Source of the DNA: GCA-016699105 sp036518915
GTDB taxonomy: Bacteria; Patescibacteriota; Saccharimonadia; UBA4664
Reading direction: 5' to 3'
DNA: 52,399 nucleotides
NCBI GenBank assembly: GCA_036518915.1
Contig: DATDME010000098.1
Span: 1-52,399, forward strand
Shown: piece by piece, positions 24,761 to 33,416 of the stretch
Numbering within the stretch: the first letter of the stretch is position 1
Layout: every line of letters starts with the position of its first letter
Notes under the pieces: model-generated
Seen by the model: only the letters and a program-made list of their open reading frames with translations
The model's database searches: none
What the model was told of the DNA's origin: nothing
Made by a program: the position numbers and the translations under genes

Positions 24761-25347
24761 GCGTATTACTCAACTTACTACCAGACCTACGCCAGGCGAA
24801 GCTGCGTGAGCAACGTCGTCGGCAGATGGCGGTGGGTATATCGGTGCTGGTGTGGGCGGCATGCGCTGGTGTGGTGCTGGTACTGTTCCTGTTTTCCGCT
24901 GGCCAGGCGGTGCAGATCGCAGTTCATTCGCACAACATTGACGACACCAAGACCAAGCTGCAGAGTGTCTCTGGCTTAACTGGCGCTCTCACCGCCGCAC
25001 AGCACTTGAATGCCCTGCCAGAGTTGTATGCTAACCGGGTGCTGTTTACCAAGTTTTTTGGCGCATACCAAGACGCTGATCCGCTTGACGTGACGCTGAG
25101 TTCTCTGCACGTGAACGAGGCCAATGTCTTAACCGTTAACGGTGTGAGCAAGAGTTATGCCGCGCTGGCCAAGCTCCAGCGCGCGATGGAGCTCTCGAAC
25201 GTCTCGGTGGGCCAGCGTGCTAGTGCTCAAAACACACCGTACTTCTCGAATGTCTCGTTGGACAGCGCAGTTAACACTACCGGCAAGGGGATTAATTTTA
25301 CTCTCAGTGCCCAGGTATCTTCGGAGGCCCTTCATGCCAAGCAATAA
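24757..25347 (+). CDS. pilN: Type IV pilus assembly protein PilN
   Basis: Inner-membrane protein that joins PilM and PilO. It has 196 residues: the conserved N-terminal PilM-binding stretch (SVLLNLLPDLRQAKLREQRR), one membrane helix (about 26-50), a coiled-coil part and a ferredoxin-like extracellular domain. It overlaps pilM by 4 nt and pilO by 14 nt. Confidence 0.9.
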   Translation: MSVLLNLLPDLRQAKLREQRRRQMAVGISVLVWAACAGVVLVLFLFSAGQAVQIAVHSHNIDDTKTKLQSVSGLTGALTAAQHLNALPELYANRVLFTKFFGAYQDADPLDVTLSSLHVNEANVLTVNGVSKSYAALAKLQRAMELSNVSVGQRASAQNTPYFSNVSLDSAVNTTGKGINFTLSAQVSSEALHAKQ

Positions 25348-25993
25348 AGCTGCCAAGGCCGCTTTGGCCGGTAACAATTTAATTCTTGTGCTTATGCTGG
25401 TGTCATTTTTGGCGGTTGGTGCGGGTGTGTTGGTGGGCAAGTCACTGGTAGCCACCATCTTGCTTAACAAAAAGGTGCTGGATGCCAAAATCAAGGCGGA
25501 TAAGCAGCTGGCAACTGATTACGAAAACTCCAGTAAGCTCGTAGCGGAGTATGGTAATCTCGGTCCGCTGGCGCGACTGGTGAATGACTCATTGCCGACG
25601 ACCAAAGATATCCCGGGGATATTGGTGACATTGGAAAATATGGGTTTGCAGTCTGGTTTGACGATTAAGTCGGTGGCGCCGGTGACGGTGGGCTCAACGG
25701 CTAGTGCGGCGGGATCTACTGAAACATCCAACGCCAGCTCGACTACCGGGCCGGTGCCGGCCGAAAAGGTGGGCGTGCCCCAGCCGCAATCTTTTGTGGT
25801 CACGGTCGGCTTTAACGGTTCGTACACGGCGCTCCAAAAATTCTTGGCGGATGTGGAAACTTCGGTGCGGCCGATGCGGCTGGTCAATCTGCAACTGAGT
25901 GGTGGTGGTAACTCACTGGGTGGCCAAGCTGATATCCAAACGTACTACCAGGACAAGGCGAGCCTGCCGATTGAGACGGAGACCATCAAATGA
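25334..25993 (+). CDS. pilO: Type IV pilus assembly protein PilO
   Basis: Partner of PilN; the pair forms the alignment complex of the pilus. It has 219 residues: membrane helix about 16-38, coiled coil about 40-70, a Ser/Thr/Ala-rich linker near 115-135 and a C-terminal ferredoxin-like domain (FVVTVGFNGSYTALQKFLAD). I chose ATG 25334, preceded by GGAGG inside the pilN end; the frame stays open further upstream but that is pilN sequence. The stop overlaps the next ATG. Confidence 0.88.
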   Translation: MPSNKAAKAALAGNNLILVLMLVSFLAVGAGVLVGKSLVATILLNKKVLDAKIKADKQLATDYENSSKLVAEYGNLGPLARLVNDSLPTTKDIPGILVTLENMGLQSGLTIKSVAPVTVGSTASAAGSTETSNASSTTGPVPAEKVGVPQPQSFVVTVGFNGSYTALQKFLADVETSVRPMRLVNLQLSGGGNSLGGQADIQTYYQDKASLPIETETIK

Positions 25994-26253
25994 AAAAGCG
26001 TGACTTGGTTTACCTCTTGATTGCCGTGACGATATTCTTGGTCGCCGGGTACTTGGCCTACACACAGTTGATGCCTAAGTCATCGGCGAAGAGCAAGGGG
26101 ACCGTAGACGTTGAGCTGGTCGGTGTGGTGCCGAGCACGTTTGACGGCGCCGGCTTGCAGGCGATTAAAAACGAGGGCAGCGTAACCACCTTGGACTTTA
26201 ACTCGCAGCCAGACTTGTCGGGCTTGGGTAACAAAGCGCCATTTGGTCAGTGA
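25990..26253 (+). CDS. Small single-pass pilus-operon protein, unknown
   Basis: An 87-residue protein with a membrane helix at about 6-26 (LVYLLIAVTIFLVAGYLAY) and a short hydrophilic outer part ending KAPFGQ. It overlaps pilO by 4 nt and precedes pilB by 36 nt, so it belongs to the pilus operon. The position is that of PilP in classical operons, but it is not lipidated and shows no PilP similarity I can see. Confidence 0.75.
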   Translation: MKKRDLVYLLIAVTIFLVAGYLAYTQLMPKSSAKSKGTVDVELVGVVPSTFDGAGLQAIKNEGSVTTLDFNSQPDLSGLGNKAPFGQ

Positions 26254-26289
26254 GCTTGGTCGTGGCTAGCCTAGCGTCAGGAGGAACGC

Positions 26290-28062
26290 ATGCTATCAAT
26301 TGAGGGACAGCACCGGATTGAGCAGCTGCTGCTTGATGGCAAGCTGCTGGAGGCTGACGAACTCGAGGCGGCTAAGGTTGAGGCGCTTAAGGCCTCAAAA
26401 CCGCTGATTGCCTACATCGCGGAGCGTAACTTGGTGGGTGAAGAAGACCTCACCCGGTTGTCGGCCCAGGCTATGGGCGTGCCCTATGTTAACTTGACCG
26501 GCATGACGGTGGGTTCAGACATTACGAGGCTCCTGCCCCGTGATACTGCTCAAACCTACATGGCGGTGCCGTTTGGCATGCAAGAGGGCCGGTTGGCGGT
26601 GGGCATGCTTGATCCTACGAATATCCAGGCGGTGGACTTTTTATCGCGCAAGGTGGGGCACACCATTACGGTGTATTTGGCGTCGCGGGCCTCGATTGAC
26701 CACATTCTGGGCCAGTTCCAGCAGGATGTGGCGGCCGACGTGGCTTCGGCGATGGATGTCGCTAAAGTTGATGACCATCCTAAGGTAGAGGCCAAGGATG
26801 CCAAAGCCATGCAAAACTTGGTGCAGGACGCGCCAATTACGCGGGCCTTGAACGCAATTTTGGATTACGCGGCGCAATCGCATGCTTCAGATATCCACAT
26901 TGAGCCGCGCGAAAAAGAGCTGAAGATTCGCTACCGTATCGACGGTATTCTGCAGGAAACCATGACGCTGCCGAAGGGCATTGAGCCGGCGCTGATTTCG
27001 CGGATTAAGATTTTGAGCAACTTGCGGATTGATGAGCACCGGATTCCACAGGATGGTCAGTTTCAGATATCGTCGGGCGGTAATGAAATTGATTTGCGTA
27101 TTGCGATTAGTCCGGTGGTGTGGGGCGAGCAGGTGGTCATCCGGTTGCTCGATAAAGACTCCAGCATTTTGACGCTGGAAGCGTTGGGTTTCCGCGGCCG
27201 GGCTTTAAAGGTAATTTCTGAGGGTATTCATAAGCCGCATGGCATGACGCTCTCGACTGGTCCGACTGGCTCGGGTAAGAGTACCACGCTGTATGCCATC
27301 GTGCAGGAACTGAAAGATGTGTCGGTGAATATCGTCACTCTGGAAGACCCGGTGGAGTACAAGATGGACGGCATTAACCAGATTCAGGTTAACAATGATG
27401 TGGGCCTGACGTTTGCCAGCGGCTTGCGCAGTATTTTGCGCCAGGACCCCAACATTGTGCTGGTGGGGGAGATTCGTGATAAGGAAACGGCCGATTTGGC
27501 GGTGCAGGCGGCGCTGACGGGCCACGTGGTGCTATCGACGATTCACACCAACTCGGCGGCCGGCGTGCTGCCGCGTATGCTGGATATGCAAATTGAGCCA
27601 TTCTTGATTGCTTCCACGATTAATACGGTGATTGGCCAGCGCCTGGTGCGCAAGCTGTGCGAGAAGTGTAAGGAAACGTACGACACGAGCGATATCGAGA
27701 CGAAATCTATTATTGAGACAATGGGCAAAGTTTTGCCCAAGGACCGCACGGGACTCGAACAGGCCAAGAAGGACTTAGGTTATGAGCAGATCCCGTTGGG
27801 TAATCAAACGTCGTTCAAAATCTTTAAGGCGGTGGGCTGCAAAGCTTGCACCAAGGGCTACAAGGGCCGCATGGGTATTTACGAAGTGTTTGCCATGACG
27901 AATGAGATGGAGCGGCTCTTGAGCCAGCGCGCCACCACCTCCGAGGTGCAGGCGCAGGCGCAAAAGGACGGCATGCTAACCATGAAGCAAGACGGGTACT
28001 TGAAGGTGTTTAACGGGCTGACCACACTGGAAGAAGTGGCGCGTGTGGCGGCCGATTTCTAG
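26290..28062 (+). CDS. pilB: Type IV pilus extension ATPase PilB
   Basis: Hexameric ATPase that powers pilus polymerisation. It has 590 residues: N-terminal MshEN/T2SSE_N domain (about 1-150), then the catalytic domain with Walker A GPTGSGKST at 324-332, the Asp and His boxes (GEIRDKETADLAVQAALTGH, LSTIHTN) and the tetracysteine zinc site (C457, C460, C517, C520). AGGAGG lies 7 nt before the ATG. A strong hairpin follows the stop. Confidence 0.97.
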   Translation: MLSIEGQHRIEQLLLDGKLLEADELEAAKVEALKASKPLIAYIAERNLVGEEDLTRLSAQAMGVPYVNLTGMTVGSDITRLLPRDTAQTYMAVPFGMQEGRLAVGMLDPTNIQAVDFLSRKVGHTITVYLASRASIDHILGQFQQDVAADVASAMDVAKVDDHPKVEAKDAKAMQNLVQDAPITRALNAILDYAAQSHASDIHIEPREKELKIRYRIDGILQETMTLPKGIEPALISRIKILSNLRIDEHRIPQDGQFQISSGGNEIDLRIAISPVVWGEQVVIRLLDKDSSILTLEALGFRGRALKVISEGIHKPHGMTLSTGPTGSGKSTTLYAIVQELKDVSVNIVTLEDPVEYKMDGINQIQVNNDVGLTFASGLRSILRQDPNIVLVGEIRDKETADLAVQAALTGHVVLSTIHTNSAAGVLPRMLDMQIEPFLIASTINTVIGQRLVRKLCEKCKETYDTSDIETKSIIETMGKVLPKDRTGLEQAKKDLGYEQIPLGNQTSFKIFKAVGCKACTKGYKGRMGIYEVFAMTNEMERLLSQRATTSEVQAQAQKDGMLTMKQDGYLKVFNGLTTLEEVARVAADF

Positions 28063-28077
28063 CCCTAAACGCAGTTC

Positions 28078-28104
28078 GGCCCGCCCCGAGGATCGGGGCG
28101 GGCC
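28078..28104. terminator. Strong GC hairpin after pilB
   Basis: GGCCCGCCCCGA and TCGGGGCGGGCC form a 12-bp perfect stem with a GGA loop. There is no T-run on either side, so termination by this stem alone is uncertain; it may instead stabilise the mRNA end. Confidence 0.55.
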
Positions 28105-28162
28105 TGAGCGGTGCCGGTCTGGTGGACCGGATCGCCTGACGCTGGAAGCGCCGTGGGTTGTG

Positions 28163-28297
28163 CTACGGCTGCTCGACGTGCTCGGCCGCTTCGTGGGCGA
28201 TTCGCTCGGCCGTGGTCGACGGCTTCCGGTAGACGCGGGGGCCCTGGAGATTCTCCTTGACGTGCCGGACGACCTGTATGAGCTGGTGGTGGGACAT
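28163..28297 (-). CDS. Possible 44-residue hydrophilic protein, antisense
   Basis: In the 367-base gap between pilB and pilT the minus strand has an ORF with GC-rich third positions, starting MSHHQLIQVVRHVKENLQGP and ending HEAAEHVEQP. A GAGG lies too close to the ATG for a good ribosome binding site. Upstream lies an arm of the repeat family at 28315-28375. No family recognised; may be a remnant carried by the repeat. Confidence 0.3.
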   Translation of the reverse strand: MSHHQLIQVVRHVKENLQGPRVYRKPSTTAERIAHEAAEHVEQP

Positions 28298-28314
28298 GCC
28301 TCGCTCAGCCCAGC

Positions 28315-28375
28315 TTGTCTGGCATCACCTGGGTCATCGTAATCTAAACCGCCATTTTGTTTTGCGTTGCTATAG
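28315..28375 (-). repeat. Diverged repeat-family end, pilB-pilT gap
   Basis: TTTTGTTTTGCG...GCTATAG at its right end matches the terminal arm seen at 115-141 and 19891-19914. About 40 bases inward lies TGTCTGGCATCACCTGG, which recurs at 35684-35700 beside another such end. This looks like one side of a decayed element. Confidence 0.5.
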
Positions 28376-28429
28376 CATTGGTATTTTCATACCCCTTGTG
28401 CTTTAATGAATGTAACTTTGAGGTGATCT

Positions 28430-29500
28430 GTGGAGAGAAGCGCGCTTAAAATTGAATTGTTGCTCGAGCAAGTCATCCGCATGGACGCGTCGGATTTGCA
28501 CATTCAGGTAGGCTTGCCGCCAATGTTGCGGGTGGACGGCAGCCTGCGGCCAGTCAATGATGCTCCGGTGCTGGAAAGCGCCGACGTTGAGAAGCTGGTA
28601 TTTTCGATCCTCGATGACGACCAGAAAGAAATCCTCATCAAGGATAAAGAGGTAGACTTCTCGTTCTCGTTTGGTAACTATGGTCGGTTCCGGGTGAACG
28701 CCTTCCACGAGCGGGGTAACCTGGCGGGAGCGCTGCGGTTGATCCCCAGCAAGATCCGCACACTGGAAGAACTGCAGATGCCAAAGGTGTTGCAATCGTT
28801 TACGGAGTTTCCGCGCGGTTTGGTTTTGGTGACCGGCCCAACCGGTTCGGGTAAGAGTACCACGCTGGCGGCCATGGTGGACCGCATCAATACTGAGCGG
28901 TCGTGTCACATTTTGACGATTGAAGACCCCATTGAGTACGCGCACGTGTCAAAGAAATCAATCGTGGTGCAGCGGGAAATCCACTACGATACCTACTCGT
29001 TTGCGGCGGCACTGCGCTCAAGTTTGCGTCAAGACCCCGATGTGGTACTGATCGGTGAGATGCGTGATTTGGAGACGATTGCTGCGGCCGTCACCATTGC
29101 AGAAACCGGCCACTTGGTGCTGGCAACCCTGCACACCAACAGCGCGGCCCAATCCATCGACCGGATGATTGACGTCTTTCCGCCGCACCAGCAGCAGCAG
29201 ATCCGCGTGCAGCTGGCCGGCATGCTGCAGGGTATTTGCTCGCAGCGGCTGGTGCCGGGCATTGGCGGCGGCCGGGTGGTGGCTTCGGAGATTCTGGTGG
29301 CCACGGGCGCCGTGCGTAACATTATTCGCGAGGGCAAGACCCATCAGCTGGACGCCGTGATTCAAACCGGCGCCGAGCACGGCATGCAGAGCATGGACCG
29401 CACATTGGTATCGCTGATTCAGAGCGGCAAGATTACCTACGACGAAGCCAAGAACTTCGCAATTGATTTGCAAGAGCTTGAACGCTTGATGAGAGGATAA
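28430..29500 (+). CDS. pilT: Type IV pilus retraction ATPase PilT
   Basis: Hexameric motor that depolymerises the pilus and drives twitching or DNA uptake. It has 356 residues, the normal size: PAS-like N-domain (SDLHIQVGLPPMLRVDG), Walker A GPTGSGKST at 136-144, Asp and His boxes, and the C-terminal AIRNLIRE-equivalent AVRNIIREGKTHQLD. It starts at GTG 28430 with GAGG upstream; TTTAAT near 28402 may be the -10. pilC follows after 9 nt. Confidence 0.97.
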   Translation: MERSALKIELLLEQVIRMDASDLHIQVGLPPMLRVDGSLRPVNDAPVLESADVEKLVFSILDDDQKEILIKDKEVDFSFSFGNYGRFRVNAFHERGNLAGALRLIPSKIRTLEELQMPKVLQSFTEFPRGLVLVTGPTGSGKSTTLAAMVDRINTERSCHILTIEDPIEYAHVSKKSIVVQREIHYDTYSFAAALRSSLRQDPDVVLIGEMRDLETIAAAVTIAETGHLVLATLHTNSAAQSIDRMIDVFPPHQQQQIRVQLAGMLQGICSQRLVPGIGGGRVVASEILVATGAVRNIIREGKTHQLDAVIQTGAEHGMQSMDRTLVSLIQSGKITYDEAKNFAIDLQELERLMRG

Positions 29501-29509
29501 CAGGGCAGC

Positions 29510-30736
29510 ATGCAGACTTTCCTGTATAGCGCGCACAAAGGCGACACTGACGAGGTCGTTAAGGCTGAAGTTCAGGCCGAAACGGAATCAGCCGCGGCCA
29601 AGCTGCTCATGAGCCAGGGGCTGTTCCCGATTTCGATTGACCCCAAGGAGGGTGCAAGTTTTTTGAGCAAAGCCGGTTTTGGCGGCCGGGTATCCACTAA
29701 AGACCGCATTATTTTCACCCGGCAGCTTTCGACGCTGATCAACGCCGGCTTGCCGCTGGCGCAAAGTCTGCGGACGGTGACAGACCAGATCGTCAACAAG
29801 AATCTGAAGGATATTGTGACGCAAGTGGTAGCCAGTGTGGAGTCGGGCACGAGCTTGAGCCAGTCGTTTGGGCGTTTTCCGCGGGTCTTCAGTGATGTGT
29901 ATGTGAGCCTGGTGGCGGCGGGTGAAGCGTCGGGCTCGTTAGACAAAACCCTGGAGCGTATAGCCAACCAGCAAGAAAAAGACGCAGCCATCTTGAGCAA
30001 GATCCGGGGCGCGTTGGTTTATCCGGTGATCGTGCTGTTCGTGATTCTGGCCGTGCTGGTGTTCATGTTGACGACGGTGCTGCCGCAGGTGGGGTCGCTC
30101 TATAAGGACTTGGGTAAAGAGCTACCGATTTTGACCCGCATCCTGCTCGCGATGTCGAACTTTATTGTGCATTATTGGTACATTGCCATTGTGGGCGTGG
30201 CGGCTGGCGTGTTTGGCATCCGCAGCTACGTGCAAACGCCGATGGGTCGGGCTAACCTAGACACATTCAAGCTCAACATGCCGCTGTTTGGGCGGATTTT
30301 CCGCAAGGTCTACATGGCCCGGTTTGCTCGCACCATGAGCACAATGCTGTCGAGTGGTATTCCTATGCTGGAAGCGTTGCGGATCGTGAAGCAGTCGATT
30401 GGCAACGTGCACGTGGAGGCGGCCTTGGAACAGTCAATCAGCGGCGTGAAGAGTGGCAAGGCGCTCTCGGCGACGTTGGAAAACCAGGGCACGTTTTTGA
30501 AGCTCGTACCCCAAATGGTGCGGATCGGTGAACAATCCGGCGCAATTGACGGCATGCTCGACCGGGTGGCCGGTTATTACGAGAACGAGGTTGACGAAGA
30601 GGTAAAAAACTTATCAACGACAATTGAGCCCCTGTTGATGGTGGTGCTTGGCGTGGTCGTTGGTGGTGTAATCGCGGCAATCTTGTTACCAGTGTACTCG
30701 CTGGTAGGCTCGGGAGGTGTCGATAACCTGAAATAA
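29510..30736 (+). CDS. pilC: Type IV pilus inner-membrane platform protein PilC
   Basis: Polytopic protein on which pilins are assembled; the motors turn it. It has 408 residues, the usual length, with two T2SSF domains (about 70-195 and 270-395) and three membrane helices (about 165-190, 220-240, 375-398). Typical motifs are IIFTRQLSTLINAGLPLAQS and FARTMSTMLSSGIPMLEAL. It ends just before the strong promoter of the major pilin. Confidence 0.96.
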   Translation: MQTFLYSAHKGDTDEVVKAEVQAETESAAAKLLMSQGLFPISIDPKEGASFLSKAGFGGRVSTKDRIIFTRQLSTLINAGLPLAQSLRTVTDQIVNKNLKDIVTQVVASVESGTSLSQSFGRFPRVFSDVYVSLVAAGEASGSLDKTLERIANQQEKDAAILSKIRGALVYPVIVLFVILAVLVFMLTTVLPQVGSLYKDLGKELPILTRILLAMSNFIVHYWYIAIVGVAAGVFGIRSYVQTPMGRANLDTFKLNMPLFGRIFRKVYMARFARTMSTMLSSGIPMLEALRIVKQSIGNVHVEAALEQSISGVKSGKALSATLENQGTFLKLVPQMVRIGEQSGAIDGMLDRVAGYYENEVDEEVKNLSTTIEPLLMVVLGVVVGGVIAAILLPVYSLVGSGGVDNLK

Positions 30737-30756
30737 GCGAGACGGAAGCCCGCGCA

Positions 30757-30785
30757 TTGACACCAGTAAGCATAAGTGCAATACT
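30757..30785 (+). promoter_or_regulatory. Strong promoter of the major pilin
   Basis: Perfect -35 TTGACA (30757-30762), 17 bases, AATACT with an extended TG (30777-30785). Leader about 50 nt, then AAAGG before the GTG start. It is the best -35 in the window, as expected for an abundant pilin. Confidence 0.7.
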
Positions 30786-30839
30786 TAGCTTAAGTTGTCA
30801 GCATCAACTCATAAGTAATATTTAAGAAAGGTAAGAATA

Positions 30840-31268
30840 GTGAGCAACCTTTTGAAGCGGGAGAAAGGCTTTACCCTGATCGAGATCGTGCTGGTCTTGG
30901 CGATTGCTGGCTTGCTGCTCGTGATCGTCTTCCTGGCGGTCCAGGGCGCGAACCGGTCACGTCGTGATGCTCAGCGCAAGCAAGACGCCGGCCGGATGTT
31001 AGCGGCCATGAGTGAGTGCGCCTCGAACAACAACGGCCAGTATGGTACGACCTGTTCTGGTACGACCAGCACGCTGATCAGCGGCGGTTACTTCTCTGGT
31101 AGTGACCCGAATGGCACCGCGTACAGCTTGGTAGGTGGTGCGCCGGCTAACCCAGGTGAAATCCGCCCTGGTTACGGTGTGAACGCGGCCTGTCCGGGTA
31201 CGACGGCCAACACGGCTTACGTACAGGTTTACCAGGAAGCTGGTTCGGCTTACTGCGTCCACAACTAG
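30840..31268 (+). CDS. Type IV pilin, probable major subunit
   Basis: A 142-residue prepilin: 10-residue leader MSNLLKREKG, cleavage before FTLIE, hydrophobic helix to about residue 33, then a globular domain with four cysteines (CASNNN, TCSGTT, ACPGTT, YCVHN) likely forming two disulfides. PilD would cleave and N-methylate it. It has its own strong promoter and a terminator right after the gene, so it is expressed separately from the machinery and probably at high level. Confidence 0.92.
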   Translation: MSNLLKREKGFTLIEIVLVLAIAGLLLVIVFLAVQGANRSRRDAQRKQDAGRMLAAMSECASNNNGQYGTTCSGTTSTLISGGYFSGSDPNGTAYSLVGGAPANPGEIRPGYGVNAACPGTTANTAYVQVYQEAGSAYCVHN

Positions 31269-31290
31269 CCTGACGAAGTTCTTGAGCAAA

Positions 31291-31315
31291 AAGCGGCCAA
31301 ATGGCCGCTTTTTTG
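31291..31315 (+). terminator. Intrinsic terminator of the pilin gene
   Basis: AAGCGGCC-AAAT-GGCCGCTT, followed by TTTT. It overlaps the region just before the pilD -10 box. Confidence 0.85.
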
Positions 31316-31317
31316 TA

Positions 31318-31323
31318 TATACT
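31318..31323 (+). promoter_or_regulatory. -10 of pilD (leaderless)
   Basis: TATACT, 6 nt before ATG 31330. This decides the start: the upstream ATG at 31324 would lie before the transcription start. Confidence 0.6.
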
Positions 31324-31329
31324 ATGCTT

Positions 31330-32130
31330 ATGCTTGATGAGCGATTGATATGGGCAGTGGCGGCGGCCGGGTTTGGGCTGATATTTGGCTCGGCCATAAA
31401 TGCGCTGGTGTGGCGGCTGAAGGTGGGGCGGAGCTGGGTGCATGGTCGTAGCGAGTGCCCGGATTGCGGCCATAAGCTGGCGGCCAAGGATTTAGTGCCA
31501 GTGTTTAGCTGGCTGTGGCTGGGCGGCAAATGCCGGTATTGTAAGCGGCCCATTCAAGACCACCCGCTCGTGGAGGTGGTAACGGCCTTGCTGTTTGGCC
31601 TGAGTGTATTCGTGCTGTTGCCAGTGACATGGATCCAGGGGGTGCTGTTGGGGATCTGGCTTGTCATGCTGGTGCTCCTGGTGGCGCTAGCGGCGTTTGA
31701 TGCGCGCTGGATGCTGTTGCCGGATAAGCTTATGGCGCCGCTGGCGGTGGTGGCGGTGGGGTACATGCTGACGGCGGCTGGGACGAGTGGCAGCTGGCGC
31801 GTGATTACCGGCTCGCTGGGCGCGGCGGTGGTGTTTGGTGGGGCGTTTTTGCTGCTTACGGTGCTGACGCGCGGCCGGGGCATGGGCGGCGGTGATATCA
31901 AGCTGGCGTTTGTGATGGGGTTAATGTTGGGTTTGAAGGCCACGGCGCTGGCGATGCTGGTGGCGTTTAACGTGGCGGCGCTGGTGGGCATCGGCTTGAT
32001 TGTCATGAAGCACCGCCGCCGGCGCGACCAAATTCCGTTTGGTCCGTTTTTGGTGCTGGGAACGGTGGTAGCGTTTTTGTGGGGACGGCAGGTTTTTGAG
32101 TGGTATCTTAGTGTTAATGGTCTCAACTAG
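31330..32130 (+). CDS. pilD: Prepilin peptidase (leader peptidase/N-methyltransferase)
   Basis: Membrane aspartic protease (A24) that removes the prepilin leader and methylates the new Phe. It has 266 residues: cytoplasmic zinc loop with two CxxC pairs (CPDCGHKL, CRYCKRP), then about seven membrane helices, with catalytic aspartates in FDARWMLLPDK and the GxGD-type GGGDIKLAF. Start ATG 31330 is chosen from the promoter position. Minor pilin genes follow. Confidence 0.94.
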   Translation: MLDERLIWAVAAAGFGLIFGSAINALVWRLKVGRSWVHGRSECPDCGHKLAAKDLVPVFSWLWLGGKCRYCKRPIQDHPLVEVVTALLFGLSVFVLLPVTWIQGVLLGIWLVMLVLLVALAAFDARWMLLPDKLMAPLAVVAVGYMLTAAGTSGSWRVITGSLGAAVVFGGAFLLLTVLTRGRGMGGGDIKLAFVMGLMLGLKATALAMLVAFNVAALVGIGLIVMKHRRRRDQIPFGPFLVLGTVVAFLWGRQVFEWYLSVNGLN

Positions 32131-32149
32131 CCTGGGAGCGAGACCGTGC

Positions 32150-32155
32150 TACAAT
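32150..32155 (+). promoter_or_regulatory. -10 box before the first minor pilin
   Basis: TACAAT, 11 nt before ATG 32167. It overlaps the upstream part of the open frame and so argues against the earlier GTG start at 32146. Confidence 0.45.
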
Positions 32156-32166
32156 TGAAAGTACTT

Positions 32167-32796
32167 ATGGTGAGACGAGCACAGAGCGGGTTTACGCTGA
32201 TTGAGATTATCTTTGTGCTGGCCTTATCGTCTTTGATGTTTGTGGCGGTGCTGGCCGGTGAGCGTTACTTGCGTAGCCGGACGCAGTTTGACGCCAATGT
32301 TAACCGGGTGGTGGCCAGCGAAACGGAGGCGCGCAACCGGGCCGCGTCGGTGCGTAACACCGCCGGCGACGGTACGGGTACGGCGAAGTGTGGGGGAGCG
32401 GCGCCCAACGCCAGTGGGGTTTTCCCGTACCGTGAGTATATTTTTGCCGGCACGGAGTGGGTGGCTTCGGGCACGAGCCCGATGATTACCATTCGGTCCT
32501 GGAAGGCGCTGCCAGGGTCGTTCGCCTGTAGTTTTGATTCCGAAGTTGTGGCAATTCCGAGTAACACGGTGGCTTCGGCGCCGGCGCCCAATGGCGGGCG
32601 GGTGTTGTTTATCCGCGATGATTTTGGCCGGGTACGCACTTGTTTCCTGACGGATGTAACAACTGATGTGTCGGCGACGTTTGCGGGTGGCGCTTGTCCT
32701 ACCAACCTGACGGGCTTGACGGTATCGGTGGCGGATAATGAGAGCCACACGGCTGATGTCGTGATTGACGCCAGTGGCCTAGCGAGGCGGAATTAG
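32167..32796 (+). CDS. Minor pilin / pseudopilin (GspH-like)
   Basis: A 209-residue prepilin-like protein: leader MVRRAQSG, cleavage before FTLIE, hydrophobic helix, then a beta-rich domain with Cys residues (FACSFDSE, RTCFLTD, GGACPTN). First of four consecutive minor-pilin-type genes (32167-35677) that would prime the pilus or sit at its tip. The next gene starts 2 nt after its stop. Confidence 0.82.
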   Translation: MVRRAQSGFTLIEIIFVLALSSLMFVAVLAGERYLRSRTQFDANVNRVVASETEARNRAASVRNTAGDGTGTAKCGGAAPNASGVFPYREYIFAGTEWVASGTSPMITIRSWKALPGSFACSFDSEVVAIPSNTVASAPAPNGGRVLFIRDDFGRVRTCFLTDVTTDVSATFAGGACPTNLTGLTVSVADNESHTADVVIDASGLARRN

Positions 32797-32798
32797 CG

Positions 32799-33416
32799 AT
32801 GCGGCAGTTATTGCATAGTGCGGGGCCATCATCGCGCAGTGCGGGGCCATCATTGCGCCAGGCCGGCTTTACGCTCATCGAGTTGATCTTGGCCATGGCG
32901 GTGTTTAGCATGATGCTCTTAATTATCGTGAACGGCTTTATTACGGTGGTGCACTTGCATAACTCAGCGATGGCGTTAAATGATGCGCAGGATAATGCTC
33001 GTTCGGCCATGGACCAAGTCACGCAGGCCGTGCGCAATGCGTCGCCGACAGCCGATCCGGTGGTGCAGGGCTCGGCACCGGTGGGCGCCACCTTGTGCTT
33101 GCAAAGCGATACCGGTCCTGAAGTGATTTTCTATGTAACTGGCACGACGTTATACCGAGCTGACGGCTGCACGGCCCGGCTTAACCAGCAAGCTCTCACC
33201 AACGCCAATGTAATGGTGACCAACTTCGACCCGACCGTCATCCACGCGACCGGCTCGGCGGGCAGCAAGGCTGACGTGGAGGTGTCGTTGACGGTGGCGA
33301 CCAACAATGGAACCACGAATGGCGCGCCCGGCGAGGCGGTGCAATGTGGTGTGGGTACATCAACACAGACGTTTTGCTCCGTTGTGACATTAAAATCGGG
33401 GGTAACGCCAAGATGA
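32799..33416 (+). CDS. Minor pilin (PilW/GspJ-like) with repeated leader
   Basis: A 205-residue prepilin-like protein. The leader is unusually long (23 residues) and contains a tandem repeat, SAGPSSR then SAGPSLR, mirrored by a 21-base DNA duplication at about 32817-32858. Cleavage is expected before FTLIELILAMAVFSMMLL. The rest is a beta-rich domain with Cys near ADGCTARL and at the C-terminus (VQCGVGTSTQTFCS). Its TGA overlaps the next ATG. Confidence 0.82.
   Translation: MRQLLHSAGPSSRSAGPSLRQAGFTLIELILAMAVFSMMLLIIVNGFITVVHLHNSAMALNDAQDNARSAMDQVTQAVRNASPTADPVVQGSAPVGATLCLQSDTGPEVIFYVTGTTLYRADGCTARLNQQALTNANVMVTNFDPTVIHATGSAGSKADVEVSLTVATNNGTTNGAPGEAVQCGVGTSTQTFCSVVTLKSGVTPR

Noticed and set aside
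28043..28342. 99-codon plus-strand frame after pilB
   Set aside because: It starts inside pilB in another frame, crosses the GC hairpin and has no initiation signals.
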